From G020348385 sp964538085 (lineage in GTDB: Bacteria; Acidobacteriota; Aminicenantia; Aminicenantales; Aminicenantaceae): a stretch of 64,000 bases of DNA. A model generated the notes under the pieces. It had not been told where the DNA came from and did no database searches. It saw nothing but the letters and a program-made list of their open reading frames with translations. The stretch lies in assembly GCA_964538085.1 (NCBI GenBank), contig CAZIDF010000013.1:1-64000 (forward strand), read 5' to 3'. Positions 35,546-43,235 of this stretch are shown in pieces; the stretch's first letter is position 1, and every line of letters begins with the position of its first letter. Position numbers and translations under genes: made by a program.

Positions 35546-38500
35546 TATTTCACTCCTCTCAGCTTTATTCGAAATTCTGTTCCTTTATCTCGCGACAGTT
35601 TGATTTCACCTTCGAGCTGATCTTCTGCTAAAATCGTAACCAGATGCAAACCCAATGATTTCGTATTTCTGAAGTCCAAGTCCTCAGGCATTCCAATTCC
35701 ATTATCGCTGACCACCAATTCCACATCTTTTTTGTTGAGGGAACGGAGAGCAACGCTGATCACACCTTCCCTGCCATTCGGAAAAGCATATTTCAAAGAA
35801 TTTGAGATAAGTTCATTGATGATCAATCCACAAGGAATGGCATTATCGATTCCCAAAGAGATATCATCAATGTTCAGTTTGAGTTCAACATGACTCGAGT
35901 GAGACTGGTAAGATCGGAACAAGCCAATGATCAGAGTATTGAGATATTCTTTGAAATTGACACTCGCAAGGTCTTGAGACTGGTAAAGCTTCTCATGGAT
36001 GAGTGCCATGGATTTAACCCGGTTCTGGCTTTCCTGGAACAGCTTTAGATTCTTTTTTCCGCTAATATCCTTGGATTGAAGAAGCAGTAAACTGCTGATA
36101 ATCTGTAAATTGTTTTTAACACGGTGATGAATTTCCCTGAGTAACACTTCCTTTTCTTTAAGGGAGGCCATGAGTCGTTCATCTGCCTGCTTGCGTTCGA
36201 TTGCCATTGCCACTTGCGTGGAAACAAACATGAGAATATTCTTATCGTGTTCTCCATATCTGATGTCTCCAGAATAACTCTTAAGAGCCAGCACGCCTAT
36301 CGTCTTCTCCTTAATCTTCAGAGGAATACCCAGCCAATAAACCCAGGGATCCCCTATTAATTCAACTTCACCTTTCTTCTCAAGCTCCTTAAACTTTTCA
36401 AAAGGAGCTAGTGTAGGCTTTCCTGTACGAATGACATATTCTGTTAGCCCTTTGCCCCCCTTTCTGGACGGAAGAGATTCTTCATTTTCATCAACAAAAT
36501 AAGGGAAACTCACTGTGTCATTTTGAGAGTTATAGATAGCAATATAAAAATTCTCTGCTGGCATGAGTTCAGCTACAATTCTATGGATTGAAGAAAAGAG
36601 ATCATCAATATTTCTAGTCAAAGTTGTAGCTTCGGAAATTTTATACAGAGCAGTCTCCACTTTTTTTGCTCGTTCGCGCTCGGAGATATCTCTAAAAAAG
36701 CCTACCATACATTTTTTTCCATCTATCACACACGCAGTCGAACTGATATCTGTATGCACTATTGTTCCATCTTTCCTTAAACACGGAAGGTTCTGTGCTA
36801 ATGTTTTTTCTCCTTTTGCCTGAGCCTCAAATTCCGAGTTGACGTGCTCCAAATCTTCTTGTGGATGGATGTCTTTTACTCCCAATTTCATAAATTCTTT
36901 TTCACTATAACCGAACATCTTGCACATAGCAGGATTAACAAACTTAAATTGCCTGTCTTCCATATCTGCAATAATAATTCCATCGGCGCTTGCTTCAAAC
37001 AGGGCTTTGTATCTCGCTTCAGATTCTTTCAAATCCTTTTCTGCCTGCTTGCGATCGGTGATATCTCTGTATATTCCGAAAGTCCCAAGCAGTTTGCCAT
37101 CGATCTCGATTGGCGAGGCCAAAACAGACACATCGACAAGAGAACCGTCTTTTTTCAGGCGAACAGTTTCAAAAGAGATCCTGTCGCCCATCCTCACCTT
37201 ATTCGTGATGGATTTGGCAATTTCAAAAGCATCATCAGGAACTACTAGATTGTCCACCGATGTCCCTACTATCTCATCGTGGGATGAGAATCCAAATAAC
37301 CTAATGAACTCATCATTCGCGCGCATTACATGGCCATTCTTATCTGCTATCACAATCGCTTCCTGAGTATTCTCAAACAATTGGTCTATGTAAACTCTTT
37401 CCAATTTCAACTTATTTTCAGCCTGCTTGATTTTGCTAATGTCCCGCGCAATTGCAAGGACAACGGTTCTACCTTTGACTTTTACTGTATTTGTACTTAT
37501 TTCTACATAAACTCGAGTGCCATCTTTTCGTATCAAAACAAACTCATTCGGGCCAGTGGCTTTGCCTATCAAACTTTTAGCAAAAAAAGCAGCGGCTTTC
37601 GGCATTTGTTCCGGAGGAAGAAACTTAAGTTTTAAAAAGTTTTTCCCGATCAGTTCCTTTTTCTTGAAGCCAGTAAGTTTTTCAGCGGCTTTATTTCCGT
37701 CGATAAAATTACCTTTTAAATCAAAGAGGTAAAAGGCATCCGGGGCGTATTCAAACAATATACTTAGCCGTTCCTCCGATTCTTTTAGCGCCTCCTCCTT
37801 CTGTTTGCGTTCGATGATCCGGCCGATACGGGATGCAACAGCAACTATGAGACGCCTCTCATCCCTCAAAAAAGGGCCTTCATCCATACCTGGTTTTTCC
37901 TCCAGATAACAGATTTCGATGCATCCTGCTTTTTTTTCATCTACAACAATATCTGCACTTTGCATCCATTTCGTTCTTTTGAAATTCTTCGTTTTGTACT
38001 TCTTCCCACCAAAGGCAATGCAGCCTCCGGTGATATCTGGATATTGCCAACTGGGAGGTAAAAGTCGAGCAGCACTTTTTAAGAGTTTCTCAATTGTGAT
38101 TTTTTCTGTCCTGCTTATTTTTTCTAATTCGTAAAAACAGTTGAGTTCTTTGACTCTTTTGCCAAGGTCAAAAGTCCGTTTTTTTAGTTTTTCATTTGTC
38201 TTCATCTGTTTAGTTTTGTCGAAGGCTATCCCATCGATTCCCTCGAGAATCCCTGCTTTTGTGATGGATGAGGTTTTGTGGTCTTCAATCCAGCGGATGC
38301 TACCGTCTTTGGCAGTGATTCTATACTCCTGTGTGATAGATAACGGTTTTTCCAAGATTCTCGACGCATCTTTTAACACGGGTTCTTTATCTTCGGGGTG
38401 TATGAGGTCAATCCAACTCACTTTACCAGAAAGAAACTCTTCAGGAGAGTATCCACAAATTTCTTCACTGTTTAACAGGATTCTCGGTCTCCAATCAGAA

Positions 38501-39021
38501 CCGGAGCGATGAATCATGCCCGGAATATTCTGTGACAAACTCTTGTACTCCCTCTTGTTCTCCTGCAGCACTTCCTCAGCCTGCTTGCGCTGGGTAATAT
38601 CTCTTATAATCGCTGTGGCGATGTGCTTTGTTCCAACTTTGCTCGATGAAATAGTGAGTTCGATCGGAAACGACGTCCCATCTTTTCTTCTGCCCTCCAA
38701 CTCTAACGTTTTGCTTAAGGCTGGACCGGAACCGGCATTTTGAAATTTTGCAAATCCTTTTTCTTTCGCAGTATGAAATCTCCTAGGAACAATCTTCATC
38801 AAGCTCTGACCTAACATTTCTTTTGATGAATAACCGAACATTCTTTCTGAGGCCGGATTCCATAGGGTGACCTTCATATCGGAGTCAACCGATATCACAG
38901 AATCAACAGTCGTATTGATGAGCACATGGGCACCATCTGATCTTTCCAAATCTGCAATTCTCTGACGCAATTCATCCAATTCAGCCAAAAGATATGCTCT
39001 GGATTTTGTTTTTTGCACCAT
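35545..39021 (-). CDS. Very large PAS/GAF HisKA_2 histidine kinase
   Basis: 1158 aa, no membrane helix. Order: coiled N-terminus, PAS (about 30-150), PAS fold-3 (160-275), a GAF-like domain (about 290-410, LLPPSWQYPDIT), PAS (420-535), PAS (545-660), PAS (670-785), GAF (about 790-940, FYIAIYNSQNDTVSFPYF), HisKA_2 with REIHHRVKNNLQI, and HATPase_c (IINELISNSLKYAF, DNGIGMP). It should integrate several cytosolic signals. It heads a tightly coupled trio with REC-PAS and REC-GGDEF genes, making c-di-GMP synthesis the probable output. Confidence 0.92.
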   Translation of the reverse strand: MVQKTKSRAYLLAELDELRQRIADLERSDGAHVLINTTVDSVISVDSDMKVTLWNPASERMFGYSSKEMLGQSLMKIVPRRFHTAKEKGFAKFQNAGSGPALSKTLELEGRRKDGTSFPIELTISSSKVGTKHIATAIIRDITQRKQAEEVLQENKREYKSLSQNIPGMIHRSGSDWRPRILLNSEEICGYSPEEFLSGKVSWIDLIHPEDKEPVLKDASRILEKPLSITQEYRITAKDGSIRWIEDHKTSSITKAGILEGIDGIAFDKTKQMKTNEKLKKRTFDLGKRVKELNCFYELEKISRTEKITIEKLLKSAARLLPPSWQYPDITGGCIAFGGKKYKTKNFKRTKWMQSADIVVDEKKAGCIEICYLEEKPGMDEGPFLRDERRLIVAVASRIGRIIERKQKEEALKESEERLSILFEYAPDAFYLFDLKGNFIDGNKAAEKLTGFKKKELIGKNFLKLKFLPPEQMPKAAAFFAKSLIGKATGPNEFVLIRKDGTRVYVEISTNTVKVKGRTVVLAIARDISKIKQAENKLKLERVYIDQLFENTQEAIVIADKNGHVMRANDEFIRLFGFSSHDEIVGTSVDNLVVPDDAFEIAKSITNKVRMGDRISFETVRLKKDGSLVDVSVLASPIEIDGKLLGTFGIYRDITDRKQAEKDLKESEARYKALFEASADGIIIADMEDRQFKFVNPAMCKMFGYSEKEFMKLGVKDIHPQEDLEHVNSEFEAQAKGEKTLAQNLPCLRKDGTIVHTDISSTACVIDGKKCMVGFFRDISERERAKKVETALYKISEATTLTRNIDDLFSSIHRIVAELMPAENFYIAIYNSQNDTVSFPYFVDENEESLPSRKGGKGLTEYVIRTGKPTLAPFEKFKELEKKGEVELIGDPWVYWLGIPLKIKEKTIGVLALKSYSGDIRYGEHDKNILMFVSTQVAMAIERKQADERLMASLKEKEVLLREIHHRVKNNLQIISSLLLLQSKDISGKKNLKLFQESQNRVKSMALIHEKLYQSQDLASVNFKEYLNTLIIGLFRSYQSHSSHVELKLNIDDISLGIDNAIPCGLIINELISNSLKYAFPNGREGVISVALRSLNKKDVELVVSDNGIGMPEDLDFRNTKSLGLHLVTILAEDQLEGEIKLSRDKGTEFRIKLRGVK

Positions 39022-39107
39022 TTTTTTTATCTCATTGATTGGAGATCGAATATTATGAATATGAAACGGATATAGGTGATAAATAATATTTTAGTGTAAA
39101 TTATGGG

Positions 39108-39398
39108 CTAAAAAGTTGCTTCAGATATTGCGGTTTCTGTCGCCTCTATGATAATCCTCGCAATCTCATTTCTTAAATTCAGGGCGAAACGACAGTTTAA
39201 ACAATCGTCATTGATTTCATCATAGTCGGGACAGCTGGAAAGGATATTTATTATGTCGATTAATTCAAAAGCATCATCCACTTTTTTCGAGATGATCTTG
39301 CATCCGTTTATGGATCGAGTCAATTTTTTTATTCTGTCCTCATATCTTAGAAAACTAGAGCAGTTTATTTGAGGCATGGATTTTTTATTTTTTTGCAT
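39108..39398 (-). CDS. Hypothetical Cys-containing small protein
   Basis: 96 aa, not recognised. Mostly helical, with cysteines at about 13, 33, 56, 66 and 69 (SSCPDYDEINDDCLNCRFAL), the last three spaced like a metal or disulfide cluster. No signal peptide. It is the last gene of the short run that begins with the sigma-54 promoter at 39847 and includes a small membrane protein and a winged-helix protein, so it may belong to that regulon. Function unknown. Confidence 0.55.
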   Translation of the reverse strand: MQKNKKSMPQINCSSFLRYEDRIKKLTRSINGCKIISKKVDDAFELIDIINILSSCPDYDEINDDCLNCRFALNLRNEIARIIIEATETAISEATF

Positions 39399-39418
39399 AA
39401 CTTAATTCTGATATTTTT

Positions 39419-39628
39419 TCACTCGATAAAATTTCCGAGAAAATACCTGTTTTCTTTTTTCTTGATCACTCCCAAGCTCATTAATTTCTTTATTTGTTTT
39501 GATAACATGACGGAGGCCGTATCCAAGATATAGGCAATCTCGGGCAATCTGATTCCCTCTGGATTTTCCTTGATAACAGAGATAATTTCCCTCTCTCGCA
39601 TGGTAAGATTTAAAGGCTTTGGCATCAT
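39419..39628 (-). CDS. Small winged-helix DNA-binding protein
   Basis: 69 aa comprising little more than a winged helix: LTMREREIISVIKENPEG, recognition helix region ASVMLSKQIKKLMSLGVI, wing KKENRYFLG. It resembles the core of MarR/ArsR-type proteins without their dimer helices. The ATG lies 6 bases after the stop of the small membrane protein at 39635-39790. Possibly a local repressor or co-regulator of the sigma-54-dependent run. Confidence 0.65.
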   Translation of the reverse strand: MMPKPLNLTMREREIISVIKENPEGIRLPEIAYILDTASVMLSKQIKKLMSLGVIKKKENRYFLGNFIE

Positions 39629-39634
39629 TCAGCT

Positions 39635-39790
39635 TTATACAGCGTGTTTCGATATCAATCTGTTATATTCAACTTTTTTTATCCATTCCCGCCATTGCCT
39701 TTTGGCCTCGATTCGATTCCCAATCCTGGCAGCGATTATTGCCAAGATCAATGCAAAAATAAATGATCCAAGCCATACAAAAATACTCAT
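39635..39790 (-). CDS. Small single-helix membrane protein (sigma-54 regulon candidate)
   Basis: 51 aa from ATG 39790 with a G-rich site just upstream. One N-terminal membrane helix (about 2-22, VWLGSFIFALILAIIAARIG) followed by a basic/amphipathic cytosolic tail (RIEAKRQWREWIKKVEYN). A sigma-54 promoter lies about 57-72 bp upstream. I recognise no family. Two similar-sized membrane proteins, at 41554 and 48537, are near the same regulatory elements. Confidence 0.6.
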   Translation of the reverse strand: MSIFVWLGSFIFALILAIIAARIGNRIEAKRQWREWIKKVEYNRLISKHAV

Positions 39791-39846
39791 TTTCCCCCCA
39801 AAAGATGAACATTTCTTAAATTTTTAATCATAGGCAATGAACATAT

Positions 39847-39862
39847 AGCAATATTTATGCCG
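39847..39862 (-). promoter_or_regulatory. Sigma-54 -24/-12 promoter (minus strand)
   Basis: The minus strand reads CGGCATAAATATTGCT: GG and GC are separated by 10 bases, and the -12 element TTGC is perfect. The predicted start is near 39836, giving a leader of about 46 bases to the small membrane protein ATG at 39790. A TATGG/CCATA palindrome sits about 150 bp upstream, the normal distance for an NtrC-type enhancer. Confidence 0.6.
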
Positions 39863-40002
39863 TTTTTTGTTAAAAAAAACATATATCCAAGGCTAAATAG
39901 CAAATAATCTGCCTCAGGCCAGCAGTTTAGAAAGATAATCACAGCGAAAGTATTTTTTGGCGGATGATCCTGACAAGACTCAATCGTCTTCGATTGGGCA
40001 AC

Positions 40003-40022
40003 TTATGGATTTTTTTCCATAC
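40003..40022. promoter_or_regulatory. TTATGG-N8-CCATAC inverted repeat (candidate enhancer site)
   Basis: Five-base perfect arms TATGG/CCATA with an A/T-rich eight-base spacer; an extra half site CTATGG follows at about 40025-40029. It lies directly 3' of the NtrC-type gene and upstream of the sigma-54 promoter at 39847. The same palindrome, with longer arms, is at 42883 and 5015. Confidence 0.5.
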
Positions 40023-40037
40023 ACTATGGTTTTTTTT

Positions 40038-41447
40038 TCAGATCCTCTGGATGTCGTAATCTTTAATTTTGTTATACAAAGTTTTGTAATCCACTTCCAG
40101 CATTTTTGCAGCCCTGCTTTTATTCCAATTGACTTCATCTAAAATCCTGACAATGGTTTCTTTCTCAGCTCTCTTCTTAGCGTTATTTCCCACTTCTCTG
40201 AGGGAGCTGGGAAAACCGCTATTTTTTTCGGATGAATTCTGGATTTTTGAAGGAAGATGTCGAGGGCAAATCTCTTCTGTTGCTAAAAGAACCGCCGTTT
40301 CCAAAACATTCCTTAATTCTCGAACATTGCCAGGCCATGCGTATCGAGTCAAGAGATCCATAACCTCTGGAGAGCAATGCCTAACACTTTTATCGAACGC
40401 CTTATTAAACTTTTTCAGATAATACTCCACAAGTATTTCTATATCGCCATCTCGTTCTCTCAACGGAGGAAGAGAAATGGAAAAAACATTTAACCTGTAA
40501 TACAAATCTTCCCTGAAGTGCCCATCAGCCATGGCCTTTTCAAGGCTGAAATTAGTCGCTACGATGAGCCGAAAGTCCACCTTAATGGGCTTTTTTCCTC
40601 CAAGGCGTTCAATTTCCCGTTCCTGGAGTGCTCTAAGGAGTTTAACCTGGGTATGAGCCGTTAAATTCCCGATTTCATCCAGAAAAACAGTCCCTTTCTC
40701 AGCAAGCTCAAACTTACCCAATTTCATCTCATGGGCCCCGGTAAAAGCTCCTTTTTCATGGCCAAAGATTTCACTTTCCACTAGGGTATCGGGCAATCTG
40801 CCACAATCGATAACAACAAAAGGCATTTCTGTGCGCCCACTCATATTGTGAATGGCTCGAGCGACTAATTCTTTCCCGGTCCCGCTTTCTCCCTTCAAAA
40901 AAACTGTTATGTCATATGCTGCAACTCTTTTAATCAAATCGTGGATCTTTTGCATTTGGGGGCTTTCTCCGACAATATGTTTAAAACTTATCTTTCCGTT
41001 GGCCGAATTACGAGGCTTCCCCTTTTTTTTGAGAATGCTTTGTGCTAGCAAAGCATCTTTGATAGTGGTCTTTATTTTTTCAATATTTACTGGCTTGGAA
41101 AGATAATCATAGGCACCGAGTTTCATCGCTTCAACAGCCGATTGCACCGTTTCAAACCCTGTTAATACGATTACCAATAAATCTTTATCAAATTTTCTAA
41201 TCTCTCTGAGCGTCTCTATTCCATCCAAACCAGGGAGTTTCAAATCCAGAATAACAAGATCGGGCTTTTCCTGTTTTGTGATCGAAATTCCGTCGATGCC
41301 AGTATGAGCTATCAAGACCTGATAACCTTCCTCTTTTAATATTTTCGAGAAAAGCCAGCCTATATCTTTCTCATCATCGATAACTAGTATTTTTGTCTTA
41401 GCCAAAGTCTCCCCTCTTTTCATAGGGTTGTCATTACGCATTTTCAA
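40038..41447 (-). CDS. NtrC-family sigma-54-dependent response regulator
   Basis: 469 aa. Receiver at about 15-135 (Asp68 in LVILDLKLPGLDG), AAA+ domain at about 160-400 with Walker A GESGTGKE, the sigma-54-contacting loop GAFTGAHE, Walker B VFLDEIGN, and arginine-finger region YYRLNVFSISLPPLRER, and a C-terminal Fis-type HTH (WNKSRAAKMLEVDYKTLYNKI). All elements needed to open sigma-54 promoters are present. A TTG at codon 15 with a GAGGGGAG site is an alternative start. The likely kinase is at 41704-42615. It is the only classical DNA-binding response regulator in the window. Confidence 0.95.
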   Translation of the reverse strand: MKMRNDNPMKRGETLAKTKILVIDDEKDIGWLFSKILKEEGYQVLIAHTGIDGISITKQEKPDLVILDLKLPGLDGIETLREIRKFDKDLLVIVLTGFETVQSAVEAMKLGAYDYLSKPVNIEKIKTTIKDALLAQSILKKKGKPRNSANGKISFKHIVGESPQMQKIHDLIKRVAAYDITVFLKGESGTGKELVARAIHNMSGRTEMPFVVIDCGRLPDTLVESEIFGHEKGAFTGAHEMKLGKFELAEKGTVFLDEIGNLTAHTQVKLLRALQEREIERLGGKKPIKVDFRLIVATNFSLEKAMADGHFREDLYYRLNVFSISLPPLRERDGDIEILVEYYLKKFNKAFDKSVRHCSPEVMDLLTRYAWPGNVRELRNVLETAVLLATEEICPRHLPSKIQNSSEKNSGFPSSLREVGNNAKKRAEKETIVRILDEVNWNKSRAAKMLEVDYKTLYNKIKDYDIQRI

Positions 41448-41553
41448 TCAATACAAAAAAAGTATCAATGCCCCTTATAGACTAAATGAGAGGTGATTTT
41501 TTGCCTTGTTTCTTAATCCCTTAAGAGGAAATGAGCTCCTCGAAAGAGATTAA

Positions 41554-41676
41554 CTAAATTAAAGATTTGTACGACTTCTTCTCTTTTTTTTTGGGATGTC
41601 CAGGGAGAGTCATCAGAAACAAAAGAAATGCCAATATCCCCAAAAATACCCAGATCAATAAATCGGAATTCATCAT
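41554..41676 (-). CDS. 40-aa membrane microprotein between kinase and NtrC genes
   Basis: The frame from ATG 41676 (a second ATG follows at once) is preceded by TAGGAGGTT, the best ribosome site in this interval. The product has one membrane helix (LLIWVFLGILAFLLFLM) and a Lys-rich tail (HPKKKEKKSYKSLI). This frame is favoured over an overlapping 64-codon frame (41513-41707) because of the ribosome site and the clear hydrophobic/basic pattern. It resembles the small membrane proteins at 39635 and 48537 in layout, not in sequence. Confidence 0.6.
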   Translation of the reverse strand: MMNSDLLIWVFLGILAFLLFLMTLPGHPKKKEKKSYKSLI

Positions 41677-41703
41677 AACCTCCTAGAAGATATTTTTCGT
41701 GCT

Positions 41704-42615
41704 TCATTTGTTCACAACATAAACAGGAAGCTTTATCTGAAATATCGTCCTTTTTCCCATTTCACTATCCACAGTGATAAAACCGTTGTGTTCCTGTATG
41801 ATTCGATGAACAATCGATAATCCGAGTCCCGAACCATATTCTTTTCGAGTAAAGAACGGATCAAAAATCCGCGAGCAATCCGATGGAGAAATTCCCTCTC
41901 CTGTATCTGATATTTTCACTTCTATCAAGTTCTGTATATCCAAAGTACCCGTGGATATCACCAATTCTCCTCCCTTCGGCATGGCCCAAAGAGCGTTATC
42001 TAAAAGATTCAAAAAAACTAGCTCCATCAAATCTTTGTCAATTTTCACAAACGACAAGGGATGGAAATAATTTTTCATAACTTTTATTTTTTGAACAATA
42101 CACCTAATTTTCACCAGACCAAGCACACGGTCCAAAATCTTGTGGATATCACATTTTTGAAATTTTGGTTCATTAGGCCGCGCAAATAACATGAGATCTG
42201 AGGCAATTCTGTTTAGCTTCTCCACTTTATCTAAAACAGCCTCTGTAAATTCTCTTCTCTCATCCTCAGGATTAAACTTATTATGCAAATGTTGGACGGA
42301 CATCCCGATTACATTCAAGCAACTCCTGATTTCATGAGCAATTCCTGCAGCCAGGCCACCCGCTAAATTCAATTTTTCTTTTTCGATTAATTCTTTTTGG
42401 GCCTTTCTCAGTTCTTTATAAGCTGAATCCAATTCATCGATAAAACTTCGAGTTTCTTGTTCCAACTCCTTAAGTTTTTTCTCTTTTCCAAACAACTTTT
42501 TCTTCAAATTCTCGATGGATTCAATTTTGAGAGTTTTGACGTCGCTTTCAATTATCATTTTTTTGTCTTTAGGTCTGAAATATTTAGGTTTTGGCAGGCT
42601 ACCGCCGGTGGGCAT
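41704..42615 (-). CDS. Cytosolic histidine kinase (likely partner of the NtrC-type regulator)
   Basis: 303 aa with no PAS or membrane helix: long coiled coil (about 25-85), HisKA with AGIAHEIRSCLNVIG, where the usual Pro after HE(x)RN is replaced, and HATPase_c (NLLDNALWAM, DTGEGISP, GSGLGLSIVHRII). NtrB-like arrangement. Met20 may be the real start. Because it carries no sensor domain, input may come from a bound partner, conceivably the membrane microprotein encoded next (inference). Gene order kinase, microprotein, activator supports one operon. Confidence 0.88.
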   Translation of the reverse strand: MPTGGSLPKPKYFRPKDKKMIIESDVKTLKIESIENLKKKLFGKEKKLKELEQETRSFIDELDSAYKELRKAQKELIEKEKLNLAGGLAAGIAHEIRSCLNVIGMSVQHLHNKFNPEDERREFTEAVLDKVEKLNRIASDLMLFARPNEPKFQKCDIHKILDRVLGLVKIRCIVQKIKVMKNYFHPLSFVKIDKDLMELVFLNLLDNALWAMPKGGELVISTGTLDIQNLIEVKISDTGEGISPSDCSRIFDPFFTRKEYGSGLGLSIVHRIIQEHNGFITVDSEMGKRTIFQIKLPVYVVNK

Positions 42616-42882
42616 TTTGGGCTAAATTTTCATTTTTCTGCTTTCCGCTCGAAAATGTCTATCTCAGCTTGATTCCAAAGGAATTATGAATCCGACTTTG
42701 ATCTTTCGTTTTTTTCCATCCCGATTTTTCTTTGGAAACGGTGTTGTAATCCAAGCTTCATGCCATTTATTATCGAAGGAATACGCAACAAATCTAATTC
42801 TATTATTATCATATAGTTAGAGAGTAATATAATTTTATTGATTCTTTTACTTGGAATATTTTCCCAATTTTTTCCTTATAAA

Positions 42883-42902
42883 TTATGGCTTTTTTTCCAT
42901 AA
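42883..42902. promoter_or_regulatory. TTATGG-N8-CCATAA inverted repeat (candidate enhancer site)
   Basis: Perfect six-base arms around CTTTTTTT in the 620-bp gene-free stretch between the two kinases. It lies about 235 bp upstream of the plus-strand sigma-54 promoter at 43115 and about 270 bp upstream of the kinase gene 41704-42615. Same spacing and core as the sites at 5015 and 40003. Confidence 0.55.
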
Positions 42903-43114
42903 CTTTTAATGCAATGAGCTGACCGGGAATTGCTTCACCACGAACGCAACGGAGGAGAGGTGTTTATTATGGATTTACATCCATAATATTCTTGAATTTT
43001 GAAGAAATCACGATTGAATTTTATTCAACTGACCGGAATTTAAAAAGTCATAACTAGTTGAAATAGAAAGAATTATAATCTTTTTTTATTTTTACGGGAT
43101 AAATTTCTAATTTT

Positions 43115-43130
43115 TGGCACTTTTTTTGCA
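43115..43130 (+). promoter_or_regulatory. Sigma-54 -24/-12 promoter, consensus match
   Basis: TGGCACTTTTTTTGCA: TGGCAC, five bases, TTGCA, an essentially perfect -24/-12 element with GG and GC 10 bases apart. The flanks (TAATTTTTGGCAC) closely match those of the promoter at 48415. Predicted transcription start about 43141, reading rightward, away from the kinase at 41704 and towards the 3' end of the kinase at 43236, which is on the opposite strand. Confidence 0.8.
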
Positions 43131-43140
43131 TGTCAAAAAA

Positions 43141-43235
43141 ATACCATGGGTAAAACTCCTGTTTGGCTGGCTGGGCAGGATACCCCTCCTTTTGTCCCTT
43201 CATCTACCCGGCAAATCCCCTAACAGCCAGCCTTC
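43141..43235 (+). ncRNA. Candidate sigma-54-transcribed small RNA
   Basis: The region after the consensus sigma-54 promoter has no convincing gene on the plus strand. It can form a long hairpin: GGCTGGCTG (43175-43183) pairs perfectly with CAGCCAGCC (43224-43232), enclosing a C-rich loop containing CCCCTCCTTTTGTCCC, complementary to Shine-Dalgarno sequences. If transcription continues it becomes antisense to the 3' end of the kinase gene at 43236. A 25-codon frame without a ribosome site (43146-43223) is the alternative. No clear terminator seen. Candidate only. Confidence 0.4.

Noticed and set aside
39975..39998. Hairpin CAATCG-TCTT-CGATTG as terminator of the NtrC-type gene
   Set aside because: On the minus strand no T-run follows; may be fortuitous.
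41513..41707. 64-codon frame starting ATGA at the kinase stop
   Set aside because: Overlaps the 40-aa membrane microprotein in another frame; the latter has the GGAGG site and a coherent helix-plus-basic-tail pattern, while the longer frame has no such features.
43146..43223. 25-codon frame starting five bases after the predicted sigma-54 transcript start
   Set aside because: No ribosome site and no recognisable composition; kept only as an alternative to the RNA hypothesis.
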